Shown here piece after piece: positions 11,948 to 24,542 of a stretch of DNA of 64,000 nucleotides. The notes under the pieces are model-generated. The model ran no database searches. It was not told the origin of the DNA and saw nothing but the letters and a program-made list of their open reading frames with translations. The translations under genes and the position numbers were made by a program. The stretch is from the NCBI GenBank assembly GCA_030272155.1, contig CP126201.1:4946501-5010500 (forward strand). The letters are read 5' to 3'. Each line of letters begins with the position of its first letter. Positions within the stretch are counted from its first letter, which is position 1. The DNA is from Tetradesmus obliquus. Taxonomy: Eukaryota; Chlorophyta; Chlorophyceae; Sphaeropleales; Scenedesmaceae.

Positions 11948-13798
11948 CAGCTGTAGCACACCTGCTGCGGCTGGAGGAGGCTGGCGGCTGCCTTTGCAAC
12001 AGCGCAATTCTGAGCAGCACCCAGCAGCAGCACCAGCAGCAGCAGTAGCAGCTATAGCTGGCAGCTGTTCAGCGGCTGCCCCTGCATGTTGAGACATGCA
12101 CTCGCTGCGGTTGGCAGCGTCAGTGCTGCATCAGCGGCAACAGAGGCGCGTCATTCCTGTGGTTGTTTAGCCGAGCAAGTGCTGTTGTATAGGCATCAGC
12201 TAGTACTTTGTTGTTGGCTATTTGTGTGATGTGGGTCTGTACGCCATCTGTTGGTGGTGGGAGTTACAACCAACCTTGCATCATTGTGCAGCTGGGCTGC
12301 TAATGGTGGCTGTTGAGACGTGTGAGGGGTTGTGCTGCAACCTTGTTTTGTGTATTTCAAGAATGATAGCTGTCGTGCAATGCACGCTTCGCCTGTCACA
12401 TGTATGGCATGGGGCTTGCAAGCAGGGGTGCCAACCGGCGCAGTGTGGGGGTAACTGCTTAGCATTTCATGGTGTGATATATGTAGAGGAGTATGAGATG
12501 TACTGCGTGCGAGGTGTACAGACGGCCGAAGTGAGCTTGTACATATGTAGGTGTCGAGTGCATAGGGTAGATGCGGCGACAGTAGCTGTTATGTTGAGGC
12601 AGGCTATCACCGTGGTGCTACTGAGTCATGTCAGCAGCCGTTAGCTAGATGCAGTGCCTGTGATGCTGTCAACAGCAGCAGAAGTATGTAAAGATGGACA
12701 GTATAGCATGAAAAATGTGTTGCAGCCTACAATCCGCGCGGCTGAGCTGTGCCATCGTGTGTCCCTGTGCCACATCATGTGTTGCAGCCGTTAGCTAGGT
12801 GCCACGCTGTTTGTCTAACGTTATGCCTGGCCTCTGGGTGCATGTTGCATCGCTGCCTGCCCCATGAAACTCCTGTGCCGTTGCATGCAGGGGAGAGGTG
12901 ATTACGGGCAGGTGATACTCGAGTGCATGCAAGTATGCCTGCTGGCCCAGCCAGCGGTATCCCTTATAGGGTAGCTACTAAGACCCCTGTTGTCTGCTCA
13001 AAATGTGTTGTGCACTGCACAGCCTGCTTGTTGGTGGGTTGGTGCTGCTACAGTGCCTGCAGCTGACTCTTCCCTGTCGTGTTGCACGTGTGTTGCAAGC
13101 GCAGGGCGTGGCCTTGACTCAAGGCCCTTGAGTTTGCATGTGTCGCTGGGACATGCAGGCGGCTGGTGGGATGGTTTCGCTGTCAAATCTTATTGAGTGC
13201 GCTTTGTGCGTTGAGGAGCAGCTTTGTAAGCGCATGCCCTATCATGCGTTGCGGATTGTCACAACCACGCATAGAGGTGCATCTGGTCGGCCATGTCCTG
13301 CCAGGACAGTGGGGCCCTTCACCACATCAAATGGCTACCAGCAACATATAACTCTTTAAACCAGCAACTGCCGTTACAATAAACGCATGTGCAACTTGCA
13401 ACTCTGTCAACAAATGTAGCAGATCCCCCTTCAACTTTCACGCTACACTCCAGAAGAAGAAACACAACCGAACGTCACGGGCAGATCCAGACAAGGACGT
13501 GCGCCTAGGTCAGTGCTGGCAGGCCATCATATGGTACAGCAAGAAAGGGGCTTCATGGCAAATGATCAGGGCACGGTGCAGCACATCGATGTGCTGCAAT
13601 GATGCTGGCCTACGGCATCACGAATCTGCCACCACCGCAGCCCAACGTCCAATCTTGGTGTGGCAACACCTGTTCAGAAGAGCCGCAGCAGAACACCGAG
13701 GCACAGTGGTGCTCAGCAGCATGCAACTGCGTCACTCACAGACCCTGCCACAACTCCGCGATCCTGCATCAAGTCCTATCACACGCTGCGCTGCTGCT
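11948..13798. other. Convergent intergenic region without a supported gene
   Basis: Lies between the stop of the USP37-like gene (+) and the stop of the mitochondrial-type hydrophilic protein (-). The longest frame (12222-12644, +) has no recognisable domain and no supporting splice structure. A 14-nt phrase GCAGCCGTTAGCTA occurs near 12633 and again near 12784. A TGTAA, the algal-type polyadenylation signal, is at 12687-12691 and could serve the upstream gene. Confidence 0.5.
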
Positions 13799-15716
13799 CT
13801 ACCCGGCAGACAGATCACCAGGGATGTCGCTGGTATCACTTTTGCCCTTGGCAAAGCGAGCCTGGTGGTCCCCGCCCTCCTCCTTGGCCATGCCAGGGTC
13901 CCGCTGCTGCCCAAAGCCTGCGGAATGCGCCCCAGCATCATCAACGCCCTGCATGGCAGGCAGCCCCGTGTCAGGGTTGACGCTGGCGTTCAGCGCAGCA
14001 TCATCTGCCACGGTGCCGGCGGTGCCGCCGCCGGTCATGTCATCACCACCTGCCGCAAAGTCGGCGGTCATTGCGCGCCAGGAGCCTGCAGGGCGTGACG
14101 AGCAGCACGGCAGGCACAAGGCCAACATTCAGACCCTCATCACCACGGCTACAACAAGAGTTTCAGATAACCACACCAGCTGCCTCTAGTGTGCTTGCTA
14201 GATCTGCTGCAGATCGAACCCAGCCACGTTGTCTGTGCACATTGTCAGTACCAGCTTCAGCTGCCTGCACACACGGATGGCTGTCCATATCATGCGGCAT
14301 GCAGCCCGTTTGCATGGTGCACTGGACTGCGCTGCTGCCGCAGGGCTTGTCCGCCCACCTGCGATGCCGCCTGACTTGCCACCCTCGGCGTGGTCAAACT
14401 CGCCACCCTGCAGGCCACGGTCCCCACCAGCACCTGAGCAGCAACGCGGATGGCAGCAGGCGGCACACATCACTCGTACACATTGCGCGAGAGCAAATCA
14501 GCAGCGAGCACATACCGAGCCGGCAGCTGACGCACAACCTGCAACTTGCGGGCTGCTGCTGCAAGCCAGCTGCTGCGAAAGACCACCGTAGTTGCAATGT
14601 AACAGCTGTACACAGCCGTCCTCACCTTCCCCTGCGCCTGATCCTGCTGCCACGCTCTGTACTACAGCGTCGTGGCGCCCAGGGTGGTGCACGTGCTCCG
14701 ATGCCTCCCTGCTCAGAGACTCTCCTCCCTCGGCCCTGCCTGCAAATGCATATGCAGCAACCAGCGCATGCGCGCGCAGCACTCCAATGAGATACTAGGT
14801 TGATCCGGAGTAAGGGGCTTTTGTCCAGCAACACCATGTGAGTGACTGTGTGTTCTTCATGCCGCAGATGCCGTGGATTTTATTGTTGATGTTAAGCAGC
14901 CAGGAAGTGCTGCTTGAGTGATTGGTGTGTACTATGCAGTGCACAACAATGCAGATGCCACATGGATGTGCAGATTTGTGCATTTGCAGCGTGGACTTGC
15001 CTGAACAGCATTGCGCAATGCTGCAACGCACTGCATGGCACACATCCACAGCCACCAGGGGTGGCTGGTGCCAATGCACACAGACCGTGACTGCCTGCCA
15101 CACCCTGGAACTGACTCTGAGTAAGCCCTGGCTAGCAGCCAGTACATTGCAAGCATGCACACACAACTGTGTGCCACTTGACGGCCTCGGGGGCCCACCT
15201 GTGGGGTCATTCACGCTGCTGGTGTCGGCAGGGCCGCTGGGGTGGGGGCTGCGGCTGGCTGCCAATGCAGCAGCAGACGCGTCGTCGCTGGCATTCTCAT
15301 CAGGGCGGGTGTTGGGGTAGGAGGGAGTGGCGTAATAGGTGTCACCTGTTGGTAGGGGAGGGGGAGCAGCAGAAGCAGCAGCAGCAGCAGCAGCAACAGC
15401 GACAGCAAGTATGAGAGCAAGAGCAGAAGTGGGAGAGATGATGATACCGCTCAGAGGATGCTGATTTTGTGTGTGCAGCACCTTCGTTATAAAACATGCC
15501 GAGGTGCTTTGCGGTCTAAAACTTCAGTTGGCTACAACCAAATGGCGGCACAGTCAGCTGTACGCTGCGCCCACGGTCGCTCTTTACGGCAAACCAATCC
15601 AGCATGCTGCCTGAGCACCAGCAGCAGTGTTCCGCCACCTGTCTGCCTTGTTGCATCTGCTGCGCCAGACACGCGGCCTTCATTTTGTCCCATGCCTAAC
15701 GGATCCTGCAGGGGGC

Positions 15717-15777
<61 letters not shown>

Positions 15778-16112
15778 ACTCCTCAGGCCCGTTATGCAGT
15801 GTGCTGGCACTGACAGCAGCCAGGAGCTACCAGGCACAGTAAGCCTTGGTGCTGCTCAGTGCCCGAAGCACTTGCTGTGGCGATTGTGCTAGGCAGTAGC
15901 GATTGATGTGAGTGTGCTGACCACGAACGCCAGGCGAATGCACGCTAGCGCTGCAACTGGCTTACCCCAGCACATGCTGTACTGCTGCTGTGATAGCCTG
16001 CTACTGCTGCTGCCGGCAGTTTGGAGGAGATAGATGGAACTTCTGCTGCCTTAAGGATGGCAGGCTTGCTGCCACGGAGCAAGGCCCCAGCCAATATGGC
16101 AGTGGCGCGCAT
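13799..16112 (-). CDS. Hydrophilic Gly/Asp/Ser-rich protein with mitochondrial-type presequence
   Basis: Six exons with perfect phase agreement: 15966..16112, 15639..15705, 15199..15345, 14626..14739, 14359..14433, 13799..14085; 278 residues. Exon 1 (49 codons) reads as a targeting peptide: MRATAILAGALLRGSKPAIL, rich in Ala/Arg/Ser with no acidic residues until position 24, ending in GYHSSS, similar to plant mitochondrial cleavage regions. Later exons are hydrophilic and Cys-free, rich in Gly, Asp, Ala, His and Thr (DENASDDASAAA, GGDDMTGGGTAG, FAKGKSDTSDIPG). Four of the introns are phase 1. Composition resembles LEA-like or stress-protective disordered proteins, but I recognise no signature. 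Matrix location is inferred from the presequence. The (CTG)n run at 15710-15780 is intronic. Confidence 0.7.
15719..15777 (+). repeat. (CAG)n microsatellite, about 19 units
   Basis: Pure AGC/CAG triplets. On the coding (minus) strand it is a CTG run in the first intron of the hydrophilic-protein gene, immediately upstream of the CCCCCTGCAG acceptor at 15706. Confidence 0.95.
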
Positions 16113-16893
16113 TATTGTGGCTTTTTAAATGTTGCTCGTTCAGGGCAAAATTGATGATGAATATGTCCCAAAGCCTGATGTAATTGATGTCGGCTTTTCT
16201 TTGCTTATGACTGCGATCAACGCGGCGCTGCTTGCTTTGTTCGTGATCGGAAAGATGACGTGGTGGTGACATCAACCCGGCCGGGATGGGCAGCACGCCT
16301 TAAGGTTTTAGTTAAACCAGCCAATGCCTCTTATTTACATGCATCTGTGGCGTTGCTCGGTGGGAGCAAGGCCTAGCGACGTCAGCAGCTTGCATTGGAC
16401 GTGAGCTGCCGATCCAGCTGCACTCCCTGTCCACGGCAGGCGATCAAGGTTTCAGGTAGATGGATCCCAGTTGCTGCATTTCAAGGGTCACAGAAGTGGT
16501 TTTGAGTTTGAAGTACGAGTACTTGCATTGGTGAAGTGATCAGGGAGGGGCAGGGGGGGGGGGGGTGCCGAAGGCAACAACCCTCGTTTGAGGGTCCCGG
16601 CACAATCATCGCGGTCTCGACCTAGCAGATGCAGCATTGCCTTATCAGCATACCTGCCACACTTGAGGCGACCATTTGGCACACTGTGCTGAAACACAAA
16701 AAACATTTCCTGTGAGCCTGCTTGTGCAAAAAGCCGCAGCAGTGATCCACATATGTTGCACACCAGGGACCGCTTTTTTACCATGGGGGACGGAATCCTA
16801 CTGGCTCGCTACACACAGCACAATTGAGCGAGCCTATTTGCCGGGAGCGGGAGGCAGTGCCCCATACAGGAGGTGCCCAGCACCCGGACCAAC

Positions 16894-16985
16894 AAAAAAA
16901 ACAGGGGAGTTGAACCCCACACCCCCTTGGTGTCCCCCGAGTATGAGCCGCTGACAGGCTCATTGGGCAAACCACTCAACCCACC
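16894..16985 (-). ncRNA. tRNA-like segment, possible SINE head or tRNA pseudogene
   Basis: Read on the minus strand: a D-arm-like element GGGTTGAGTGGTTTGCCC (16965-16982), a hairpin with a 7-bp stem ATGAGCC/GGCTCAT and 7-nt loop TGTCAGC (16943-16963), a variable-arm-like hairpin ACACC/GGTGT (16919-16933), a T-arm GGGG-TTCAACT-CCCC that also makes a B box (16904-16918), and a run of eight T (16894-16901) as a Pol III terminator. No matching acceptor stem is present and the base before the would-be anticodon is G rather than U, so it is not an intact tRNA. A tRNA-derived SINE head or decayed type II tRNA is most likely. Confidence 0.4.
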
Positions 16986-17125
16986 AGCACTGCACCGCGA
17001 CGAACATGCGCAGCAGGCCCCGCTGTGGCGCAGCGCTATCCCACCAACCCATGCACAACACAAGCCAAAACCCTTGCAAACCTTGTGGTTTGACACGCAC
17101 AAACATTGATCACAGGCAGAAAGGC

Positions 17126-17297
17126 CTGGCACCTACTGCTGCTTGGCTGCAGCAGCCTTGTGCCAAGGCAGCCTGCGTGATGAGCACGGCGCTGCCGCAG
17201 TAAGTCAACATTTAACGCAGGCAGACAGGCATGCACCTGCTGCTTGGCAGCAGAAGCCTTGTGCCAAGGCAGCAGGTCGCTGCCACAGTAAGTCAAC
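17126..17297 (+). repeat. Imperfect direct duplication, about 75-85 bp x2
   Basis: Both halves contain CTGCTGCTTGG, then GCCTTGTGCCAAGGCAGC, and end CGCTGCC(G/A)CAGTAAGTCAAC (near 17203 and 17297). The shared 18-mer contains a palindrome (CCTTGTGCCAAGG). No gene overlaps it. Confidence 0.7.
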
Positions 17298-17828
17298 TGA
17301 ATGCATGAGGCTCAAGTGCTGACATGGCTGAACGCATGATAATGGACAGTCACTGAGTGAGCTAGTCTGATGCAGACAGTGCATGGGCATGCGTTTCTGG
17401 TACCGCATGTATCAGGGTCACAATAGTAATGAACAACATCCAACTGTTGGTGCCACCTCCCGGACACTTCACAGAATGTGTCTGTGCGGCAACCACCTGC
17501 CTCTAAGGCCCCTCAACCCCAACAAAAAACACGTGGCGTTTGTCTGCTCCATTGGTTTCCGTGTGTAGCTCCACACAACGCGCCGCTGCAGCCCCCCACC
17601 TGCCTTCCCAGATGCAATCAAAGCACCAGCCTATCCAGGGCTGAAGGTCAGCCAAGGGGGGCAGCGCGGCGCACGCTGGCAGCGCCTGGTCCACACAGCA
17701 CTGGCGCAGCGCTGCTGCAGTGCCTGATTCCTGCAGCGCTGCTGCTGCTGCTGGCTTGCATGTGGCTCCACACAGCACTGGCGCAGAGCTGCTGCAGCGC
17801 CTAGTTAACGCAGCGCTGCTGCTGCCGC

Positions 17829-20800
17829 CTACCATGGCAGCACTCCCTCCTCCACCTTCTCGTAGGAGCCCGGCACGCTCAGCGTCTCAGCGCCATAAAG
17901 CGACTGCAGCAGCAGCAGCAGCAGCAAGCACGCAGCTGTGTCAGCATACTGGTGATGGGCAGACAAGTTGGGCAACAAGCAGCTAGCTTACGTATGCCCT
18001 GGGGGGCAGTTCCAGCAGCAACCAGCAGGGCCAATGCTGCACACACACGCGCTGTTTCGGCCGCTGTGAGCTGCCTTGCAGGCGCTTCACAATCGGCTGC
18101 TGCGCTGCAGCGCCGCACCTGCTGTATAGCCGTTTTTGATTTGGAGATAGCGACTGGCTATCACTGCTCACAACACAGTTTAGCGCCTTGTTTGCTGGAA
18201 GTACGTTACAACATGAGCCGCACCTGCTGTGTAGCCGCCGCCACGCTCTCATCCCCGTCAGCAGCAGCCTGTATGGCCCCCTCAGCATCGTCCATCTCTG
18301 CAGTAGGCCCCGCAGACATGCCCCAGCCCCAGCCCAGCAGCGCACGGGAGCCGCCATAGCCCAAGCCATCAAGGCTAGCAAAGGCGAGTGAGGACAGCAG
18401 CAGGTGGCGCCCCGATGGCTTGGTAGCGTTGGCGGGGGCGATTGAGGCCAGGGTGGCGTTGCCTGGCAGCAGCATGGACTCTATGCCGTGCACGACCATC
18501 TGCGGGAGGGTCAGGCAGCAGTGGCAAGGCAGGTTGAGAAAAGTAAATAACAGCACTGTGTGCACGCTGAGATGGCAAAAACGGCACTTGCAGCGGAGGT
18601 GAGAGATGGAGCCGTGCACGACCATCTGCGGGACGATCGGATAAAGCAACAGCTGCTTGTGGAAGAGGGATGAAGGGGTGGCTGCTGCACCTGAGGGCCA
18701 TGACATGGCTGCGCATGCATGCATGCAACCGACAAGCTGCAGCCAGCCACAACACAAAAAGCAAGGTTGGCTCTGCTGTCGTTGCAGCAACAGCTGAAGC
18801 TGCTGGGTCCGCCAGAAGCTTGCAAAGCCAGGAAGCAGCAGCTGCTGTTCGCACCTGCCCCACGTGCACGTTGGCCTTCACAATCGGCACACTCTGGCCA
18901 GTGGTGGTCAGCACATCAGCCGTGGCAAATGGCAGCTTGCGGCCTGCTGTCGGCTTCTGACTGCAGCCGCAGACAACAACAGCAGCAGCAGCACCAAGGT
19001 CAATTGCAAGGCACAGCAGGTGATGGCACCGCATCTTGGCAAAACATGAGTCTGCAGCAACACCAGCATGCAGCGGCACCACCAGGGTGCAGCACACAAC
19101 AGCGCACACCACCTGGCTACTTCACAGTGCACCAGGCAACAATCAAGGCGCCAGGCATCTGCCAAACATCTTGCGCTGCGCTGTTGTGCAGCTGTTGTGC
19201 GTGCGCGCGCTGCACACAAACTCACGCCGTGTACTTCACAGCCAGGCTCTGCCCGGCCAGCAGCGTGGGCTGTGCCACTCCCGGCTTGATAGAGGCAGGC
19301 AGCACACTGCTGCTGCCCACGGTGCGCGCGCCACCTGGAATCACATGGTACCTGCGCGGCAAGCCGTCCAGCAGGCGAGTGACAGTGCTGCTACATAGTC
19401 ACAAATTATATGCATTAGAAGCAGGCAAGCCTGGTGAGCGCGTCAGTCAGTCAACCAGTCAATCTGTCAATCAGTCAGTAGTTGGCAACAGCAGCTACTG
19501 ATCAAGGCAAGTGGCCATGGCTGCACCGCAAAGACACCGGGCGGGTGACATGCTGCTTGCAGCCAGCCAGTGTATGGCCTTCTCAGTGGCTCGACTGCCG
19601 CGCAAGACGCATTCTGCCGCTCTTTCTTTGCACGATCAGTACAGTGCAGCAGGGCACATTGAAAAGCACACAAGCACGACCGCAGCAGCTGCTGCAAACA
19701 AGCTAGGCCACGAGCAGCAGCTATACACACAGAACAACTCCAAAGAATGGCGCCAAGCCCTATGCAAAAGCATATGATGAGCAAGAGCCGCACGACAACT
19801 TACTTGAGCAGGTCAGCGGTCTTGGCTGGGCTGGGCACCACGCCTCCGTTCAGCTGCACACCCTTGGCAAAGGCCTTGTTGTTTGGCACAAACAATGTGA
19901 TCTCCTGGTTGGCGGGGCTGAGGCTGGCGTTGAGGCCCGCATACACAAGCGCCTGGCAGAAGGTCTTTAGTGTGAGCAGGCGGAACTCGCACAGCTGCTT
20001 GAGGTCGAAGAACACGGAGTCTGGCAGCAGCAGCAGCAGCAGGGGGGCAAGCGACGGCGGCAGCAGCAGGCAGCTGTGAGGAAGCATGGTCGTGGAGATA
20101 CGATAGGGGACACAGTGGATGTGAGAGAAGTGCCGACAGGAGAACATGCTGCACGATCTGCTTCAGCTTCAGCAGCAGAGTGGCTTCAGCACCAACTGCG
20201 GCCTATTCAGTGGGCTGCTTGTGCTGCCGCAGCGCCAGCCTTGGCCTCCTTACCAGGCAGCACTGCACAATGCGCATCCAGCATCCTGCTGAACAGTACT
20301 TTGATGCCTTGCTGCGCTGCTGTTGCGCTGCACCCACTTCACAGCCTCACCTGGCAGCAGCACCTTGTCCACCGGGTGCAGCGTCTTGTTGTCGTCAATG
20401 GCCACGTGCTTGTTCACGTTGGCGGTGAAGCCCTGCACGTCAGTCACCTTTACGTCATTGCCCACCTTGCGGAACAGCAGGTCGTTGGGGGTGCCTGCAC
20501 AAGGCAGCAGCAGCAGCAGCAGCAGCACCAGGCAGCAGATTGTCAGGCACGGTCACAGAGTATCCTTGCCAGCATGGCGCAGCTGCAGCATGCAGTTTGT
20601 GTGCAGGATGGGACACTGGCTGTTGCTTGGCGGCCAATTCAAGTAGCTTGCATGCAGTCCTGCGCTGCCGGTGTGTCCTGCCGTCACCGATGCATGCGCC
20701 TGCCGCTGCTGCTCACCTGCGCTTGGCCAGCAAAAAACAACTCGCATGCAGCTCAGGCAGCACTGCCAACAGTAGCACTGCCCACCCAGCCCCCGCCCTC

Positions 20801-22301
20801 ACCTCACACACACCTGCCAGCGTCATCACAATGCGCACGGGGCCGTTCTCAAACAGCTCTGCTGCCAGCCGCTTAGCCACCAGCCACATGCAGCAGTAGC
20901 AGCAGCAGCAGCAGCAGCAGCAGCCAGACCCGGCCACGCACCTGCCAGCGTCTTCACGATGCGCACGGGGCCGTTCTCAAACAACTCCTGTGGGCGCACG
21001 TTGTGCTTCATGATGAGGTGCTGCGCAGCCAGCGCCTTGGCCAGTGCGGGGCGCGCCTTGAGCTGGTCCACGGTCAGGTTCATGCGCTTGAGGAAGGTCT
21101 GCACCGCCAGGTCGTTGGGCCTGAAGCAGCAGCAGCAGCAGCAGCAGCACTTGAGTGATTTTGGGGTCATCAGTTGAACCACTGGCATTGCGACGCCAAG
21201 CTGCAAGCTAGCTGCTGGTGTGCTGCAGCTCTGGCACCTACAGCTCTGCAGGTGCTGTGGCTAAGGGTCACCCCCACAGGAACAGCCACTGCAGACTTGT
21301 CTCAGCTCATGCTGAACAGTGCGGTCAAACTCAGGCTGTGGGTACGCTGCCCGCCCCCCTGCAGGCTCACACAAGCACGGTGTAGACTGCTGCGGGCTTG
21401 TTGAGTGCTGCGGTCATGTTGGCGATGTCAAACAGCGCGGCTGCCAGCTTGAAGCCCTTCGACTCAAGGGTGCCCTTGAAATCGGCCTTGACAGGGGTTG
21501 TGGCGGCGGTCTTGTTCTGTGCCTGCAGAGCCAACAGGGCAGGGAGATAGATCAGTGTCAGCAGGGCGGAGTTAGGAGGAACAGAATGACAGGGCAGGGC
21601 AGAACAGCGCTGTGCAGCTTCCACGTGGCAGTGATCACGGCTGACGGCGCTTCTGGCTGGCGCAGGAGCTGCTCAGGCCTTGTGCTGCAGCGCCAGAAGT
21701 AGCGTCCTGCTAAGGTAGATGTACAGGATGGTTAGCAGGTGATTCAGGTGTTAGAGGGTGTTAGAGGATGTTAGTGTTGTGTTAGGGATGAGGAGCAGCA
21801 GACTTACAGGGGTCCATGTGCCGCATGTACTGCTGTAGCTGTGCTGCAGCATGTGTCAGCTGAGCTGGCGCTTATCAGATACAGGAAGCATCTGGTAGCA
21901 ACCGACGTCTGCTGCGCGTGCTAAGGACTGTCGCTGCACATAATAAAGCCTCTTCGAGCCAGAGGATCCGCAGCTGCAGCTGTCACGGTGAGAGAAGCTG
22001 CTGGATTCCACCTGCTGCTGTTCTATGTCACCCGCACACTACTCGCTGAACGCGCCCATGCGGCCCGCGTCAAACGCATAAACAACTGGTTTAATATCGT
22101 ACATGCCACCATGCAACTGCCAGGCCCGTGTTGCAGCGGTGATCTCCGAAACGGCCTAGCCAACAACAAGATACCCCCGCCCAGGCCAAGCAGCTGCTGC
22201 CAGCAGACACATTGGCGCCAGCATATGCTACGCAGATGACCTACCTGAGCGTGCAGGGCACACAACGCCACGACCGCGAAGACCAGCACTGCCTTCGCCA
22301 T
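17829..22301 (-). CDS. Secreted protein with two fasciclin (FAS1) domains
   Basis: Exons: 22245..22301, 21371..21522, 20942..21120, 20351..20494, 19804..20020, 19226..19351, 18855..18960, 18224..18499, an uncertain 17992..18099, and 17829..17903; about 443-479 residues. Exon 1 is a signal peptide (MAKAVLVFAVVALCALHAQ). FAS1 domain 1 runs from LESKGFKLAAALFDIANM through YTVLVPNDLAV to VTDVQGFTANVNKHVAIDDN and LHPVDKVLLP. Domain 2 runs from LKTFCQALVYAGLNASL through LFVPNNKAF and KYHVIPGG to KANVHVGQMVVHGIESMLLP. Phases agree through the exon ending at 18224. FAS1 proteins are extracellular adhesion or wall-matrix proteins. The C-terminal end is ambiguous: the last exon (SLYGAETLSVPGSYEKVEEG) can join directly to 18224 or through 17992..18099 in phase 0. 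No clear GPI signal or membrane segment follows in that frame. Confidence 0.88.
18611..18633 (-). other. Intronic copy of the FAS1 exon 8 acceptor
   Basis: Twenty-three nucleotides identical to 18485-18507, including CGCAG and the first codons of the exon (MVVHG). It lies in the intron just upstream of the real acceptor, so it is a ready-made cryptic 3' splice site. Confidence 0.7.
20813..20860 (-). other. Intronic copy of the FAS1 exon 3 end plus donor
   Basis: About 47 bp that matches 20941-20987 with few substitutions, including the coding phrase ELFENGPVRIV and a GT after CTGGCAG. It lies in the intron between exons 20942..21120 and 20351..20494. It has no acceptor-side copy, so it is read as a partial duplication rather than an exon. 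Confidence 0.75.
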
Positions 22302-24542
22302 GTTTGCACTGGATCTGGGCTGTGTTGATCCCTGAAGGATGTATAAACGATCTAGCGCACACGCTACTGTTCTTCGCTAAGCACGAGACACTTTTTAATG
22401 TACAGGCGGGAGGGTCCGTCATGTCTAACAAGAGGTGACAGGGGTCACTTTGTTGCTCAGTGTACAGTCGCGGTGACTTGAGAATGCCCTGCGTCCCTCG
22501 GTTCACCCGCCGGAACCAGTGGACCACATTGCAGCGGCCGGCTTGGCGTGTAAGCTGTGAGAAACTGCGCCCGCACCCACCGTGGAAGCAGCAGGGAATA
22601 AAGAGAGTTGCACCTAACAGAACGGCCAGCACGCCAAACCACCCGGCCAGCCAGCTGATCCTGTAGCAGAGATGATTAAGTTTGGAAACTTTGGCACTGT
22701 TGCAGGTTGGCAAGCAACCATTCATTGCCCAAAAGTCAGCCGCCCAACACCTGCGAATGTCTGTAGTGACCAAAGCGGCACCTCATAGCAGTACATGCAG
22801 TTACACCTTGGCAACTTGCTTGCCTAATGCGTGTTGATAGTCAGGCAGGCAGGCAAATTCGATGCCGCATCACTGCTGGTATGAGACAGGCCGCCTGTGA
22901 CAGCTGCAGCGTCTGCGCTGTGAACCGCGGGCTTGGCACGCCCAAGCAAATCACACACATGGCTTGGCAGGCATCACCGTTGGCCACCAGGCAACACCAA
23001 CAACACATTCGTGGAAACATGCTGAAGGCAGTAGCATGGCAGCCGGGCCCAAACATAAGGTGCAGCCGGCATTGCAGCCTGCAGCACATGCTGCATGTGA
23101 TGTACTGCACTTGACAGACTTGCTGCCTTCTGCTGCGCGGCCACCCACACCTTGCCATGCTCAACATCCTGCACCTTACTACTTGCCAGGTGCTGCCCCA
23201 GAATCTGTGTACTGCTCCAAGTAATGGGTTAGCTATATAGGCAGGTGCTGCAGGGCTATGGCATGCAGGTGGACGCTCCGAGAACAGCTACTACCAGGTC
23301 TGCTGCTGCGCCCATGCAAAGCACCAAACAACATGTACACTGACACACGCATGGCCTGCCAAGGAAGCAGGCAAATTGAGTTCATGTAGCTATATATCAC
23401 AGTCTACGGACCACACCACGCACTTTGTAACACACTCTGCACTGCGCTGGTGTGGCAGCTGTCGCTATGCAGCGCACTTTGAAACACTCTAACGCAGCAC
23501 ATGCGCACGTGCAGTCAAGCCATGCATGCTGCTGCTGCTGCACACCATGTGCCCTACTAAAGCACCCTTGAACAACAGCGAAGCATAAACAACCGACTGA
23601 ACACAGCCAGGGACCAAACAGACAGCAAGCCTTCCGCTGCCATTCTATCGCATAGCAGCACCCAGGTAACCAGACCTGCGCATGCTGCTGCTGCTGCTGC
23701 TGCTGTGCTTATTGCGCTCCTGCACATGACAATGTAACACCACTCTTTCTCTACGTACACATCCCTCGCTTCACACCGACGCACCTTTGGACACAAAAGC
23801 AGCTCACCCTACACCAGGGGCAGGGCTCCAAAGCAGCTTGCACATCGCAGGACCGCTGTGCTGTTACTGCAAAAGTGGCAACAACTGTCCTGCCTGTGCA
23901 CCATGACAAAGAGGTTGCCCTTGCCCTCTCACCAGCAATTGCACTGCATGCACGGCTGCTGCAGTTCGCCCAGGGGCAAGTGCGGCATATGCTGCTTCTT
24001 AAAGCAGCACTTTGTCAAGCCGCGCTACCTTCAGCCTTCCTGCACAAGCTGCTGCCATTCCTGCTGCTGCCATTCCTGCTGCTGCTGCTGCTGCCGCCTG
24101 CTCACACGCTGGGTGGCATCTTGTCCAGCAGCAGCCACAGCCCGTTCAGCTCCTCACTACAAGGCAGCAGGCGACAAACAGCAGGCAGGAGGTCAGCAAA
24201 GCATCGCGTTGTGCACTTTGTTGCAGTAGAAGTAATAACGAAGCTGCATCGCTAGGAACAGTGAAGCAACAAGCCATGATGCCAAGTGCGAATCTGTCCT
24301 TCTGTGGCAGTTGCGCAACCCCTAGCCCCGCATGCCGCATCTGTGCGGGTCAGGCTGCAGCGCCAACAGCTGCTAGAACAACACCCGACCACACGCAAAG
24401 CTCACAGGAACCCTCATACCACCTGTCCCATGTCGCACGTGTCCAGGCCCTGGCTGCACCGCCAGGAAGCGCAGCACACCAACAAACACCGTCATGCAGA
24501 GCAGCATCACACAGCACAACTGCGCCACATCCCTCAACACAC
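22302..24542. other. Intergenic region between FAS1 gene and TAB2 homologue
   Basis: Should hold the promoter of the FAS1 gene and the 3' end of the TAB2 homologue, possibly including its unlocated last exon. Frames present (for example 22228-22773, -) have no recognisable domain. A short CTG run is at about 23682-23702 and another at 24055-24098. Confidence 0.5.
24440..24473 (-). other. Downstream copy of the end of TAB2 exon 6
   Basis: CTGGCTGCACCGCCAGGAAG is shared exactly with 24553-24572, inside the last TAB2 exon found. The copy lies about 110 bp downstream on the coding strand. Confidence 0.65.

Larger units (their letters stand above)
16113..17828. other. Intergenic region with G-run, tRNA-like segment and duplication
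   Basis: Lies between two minus-strand genes, holding the promoter of one and the 3' region of the FAS1 gene. Contents seen: a 13-G run at 16553-16565, a short hairpin ACCCTC/GAGGGT nearby, a tRNA-like segment at 16894-16985, and an imperfect duplication at 17126-17297. No protein gene is supported. Confidence 0.5.

Noticed and set aside
12222..12644. 140-codon plus-strand frame
   Set aside because: No start context, domain or splice support; most likely 3' UTR of the deubiquitinase.
17879..18118. Alternative FAS1 C-terminus with a short hydrophobic stretch
   Set aside because: Its phase (1) sends the last exon into an early stop; the phase 0 version reads to a sensible C-terminus, though neither is proven.
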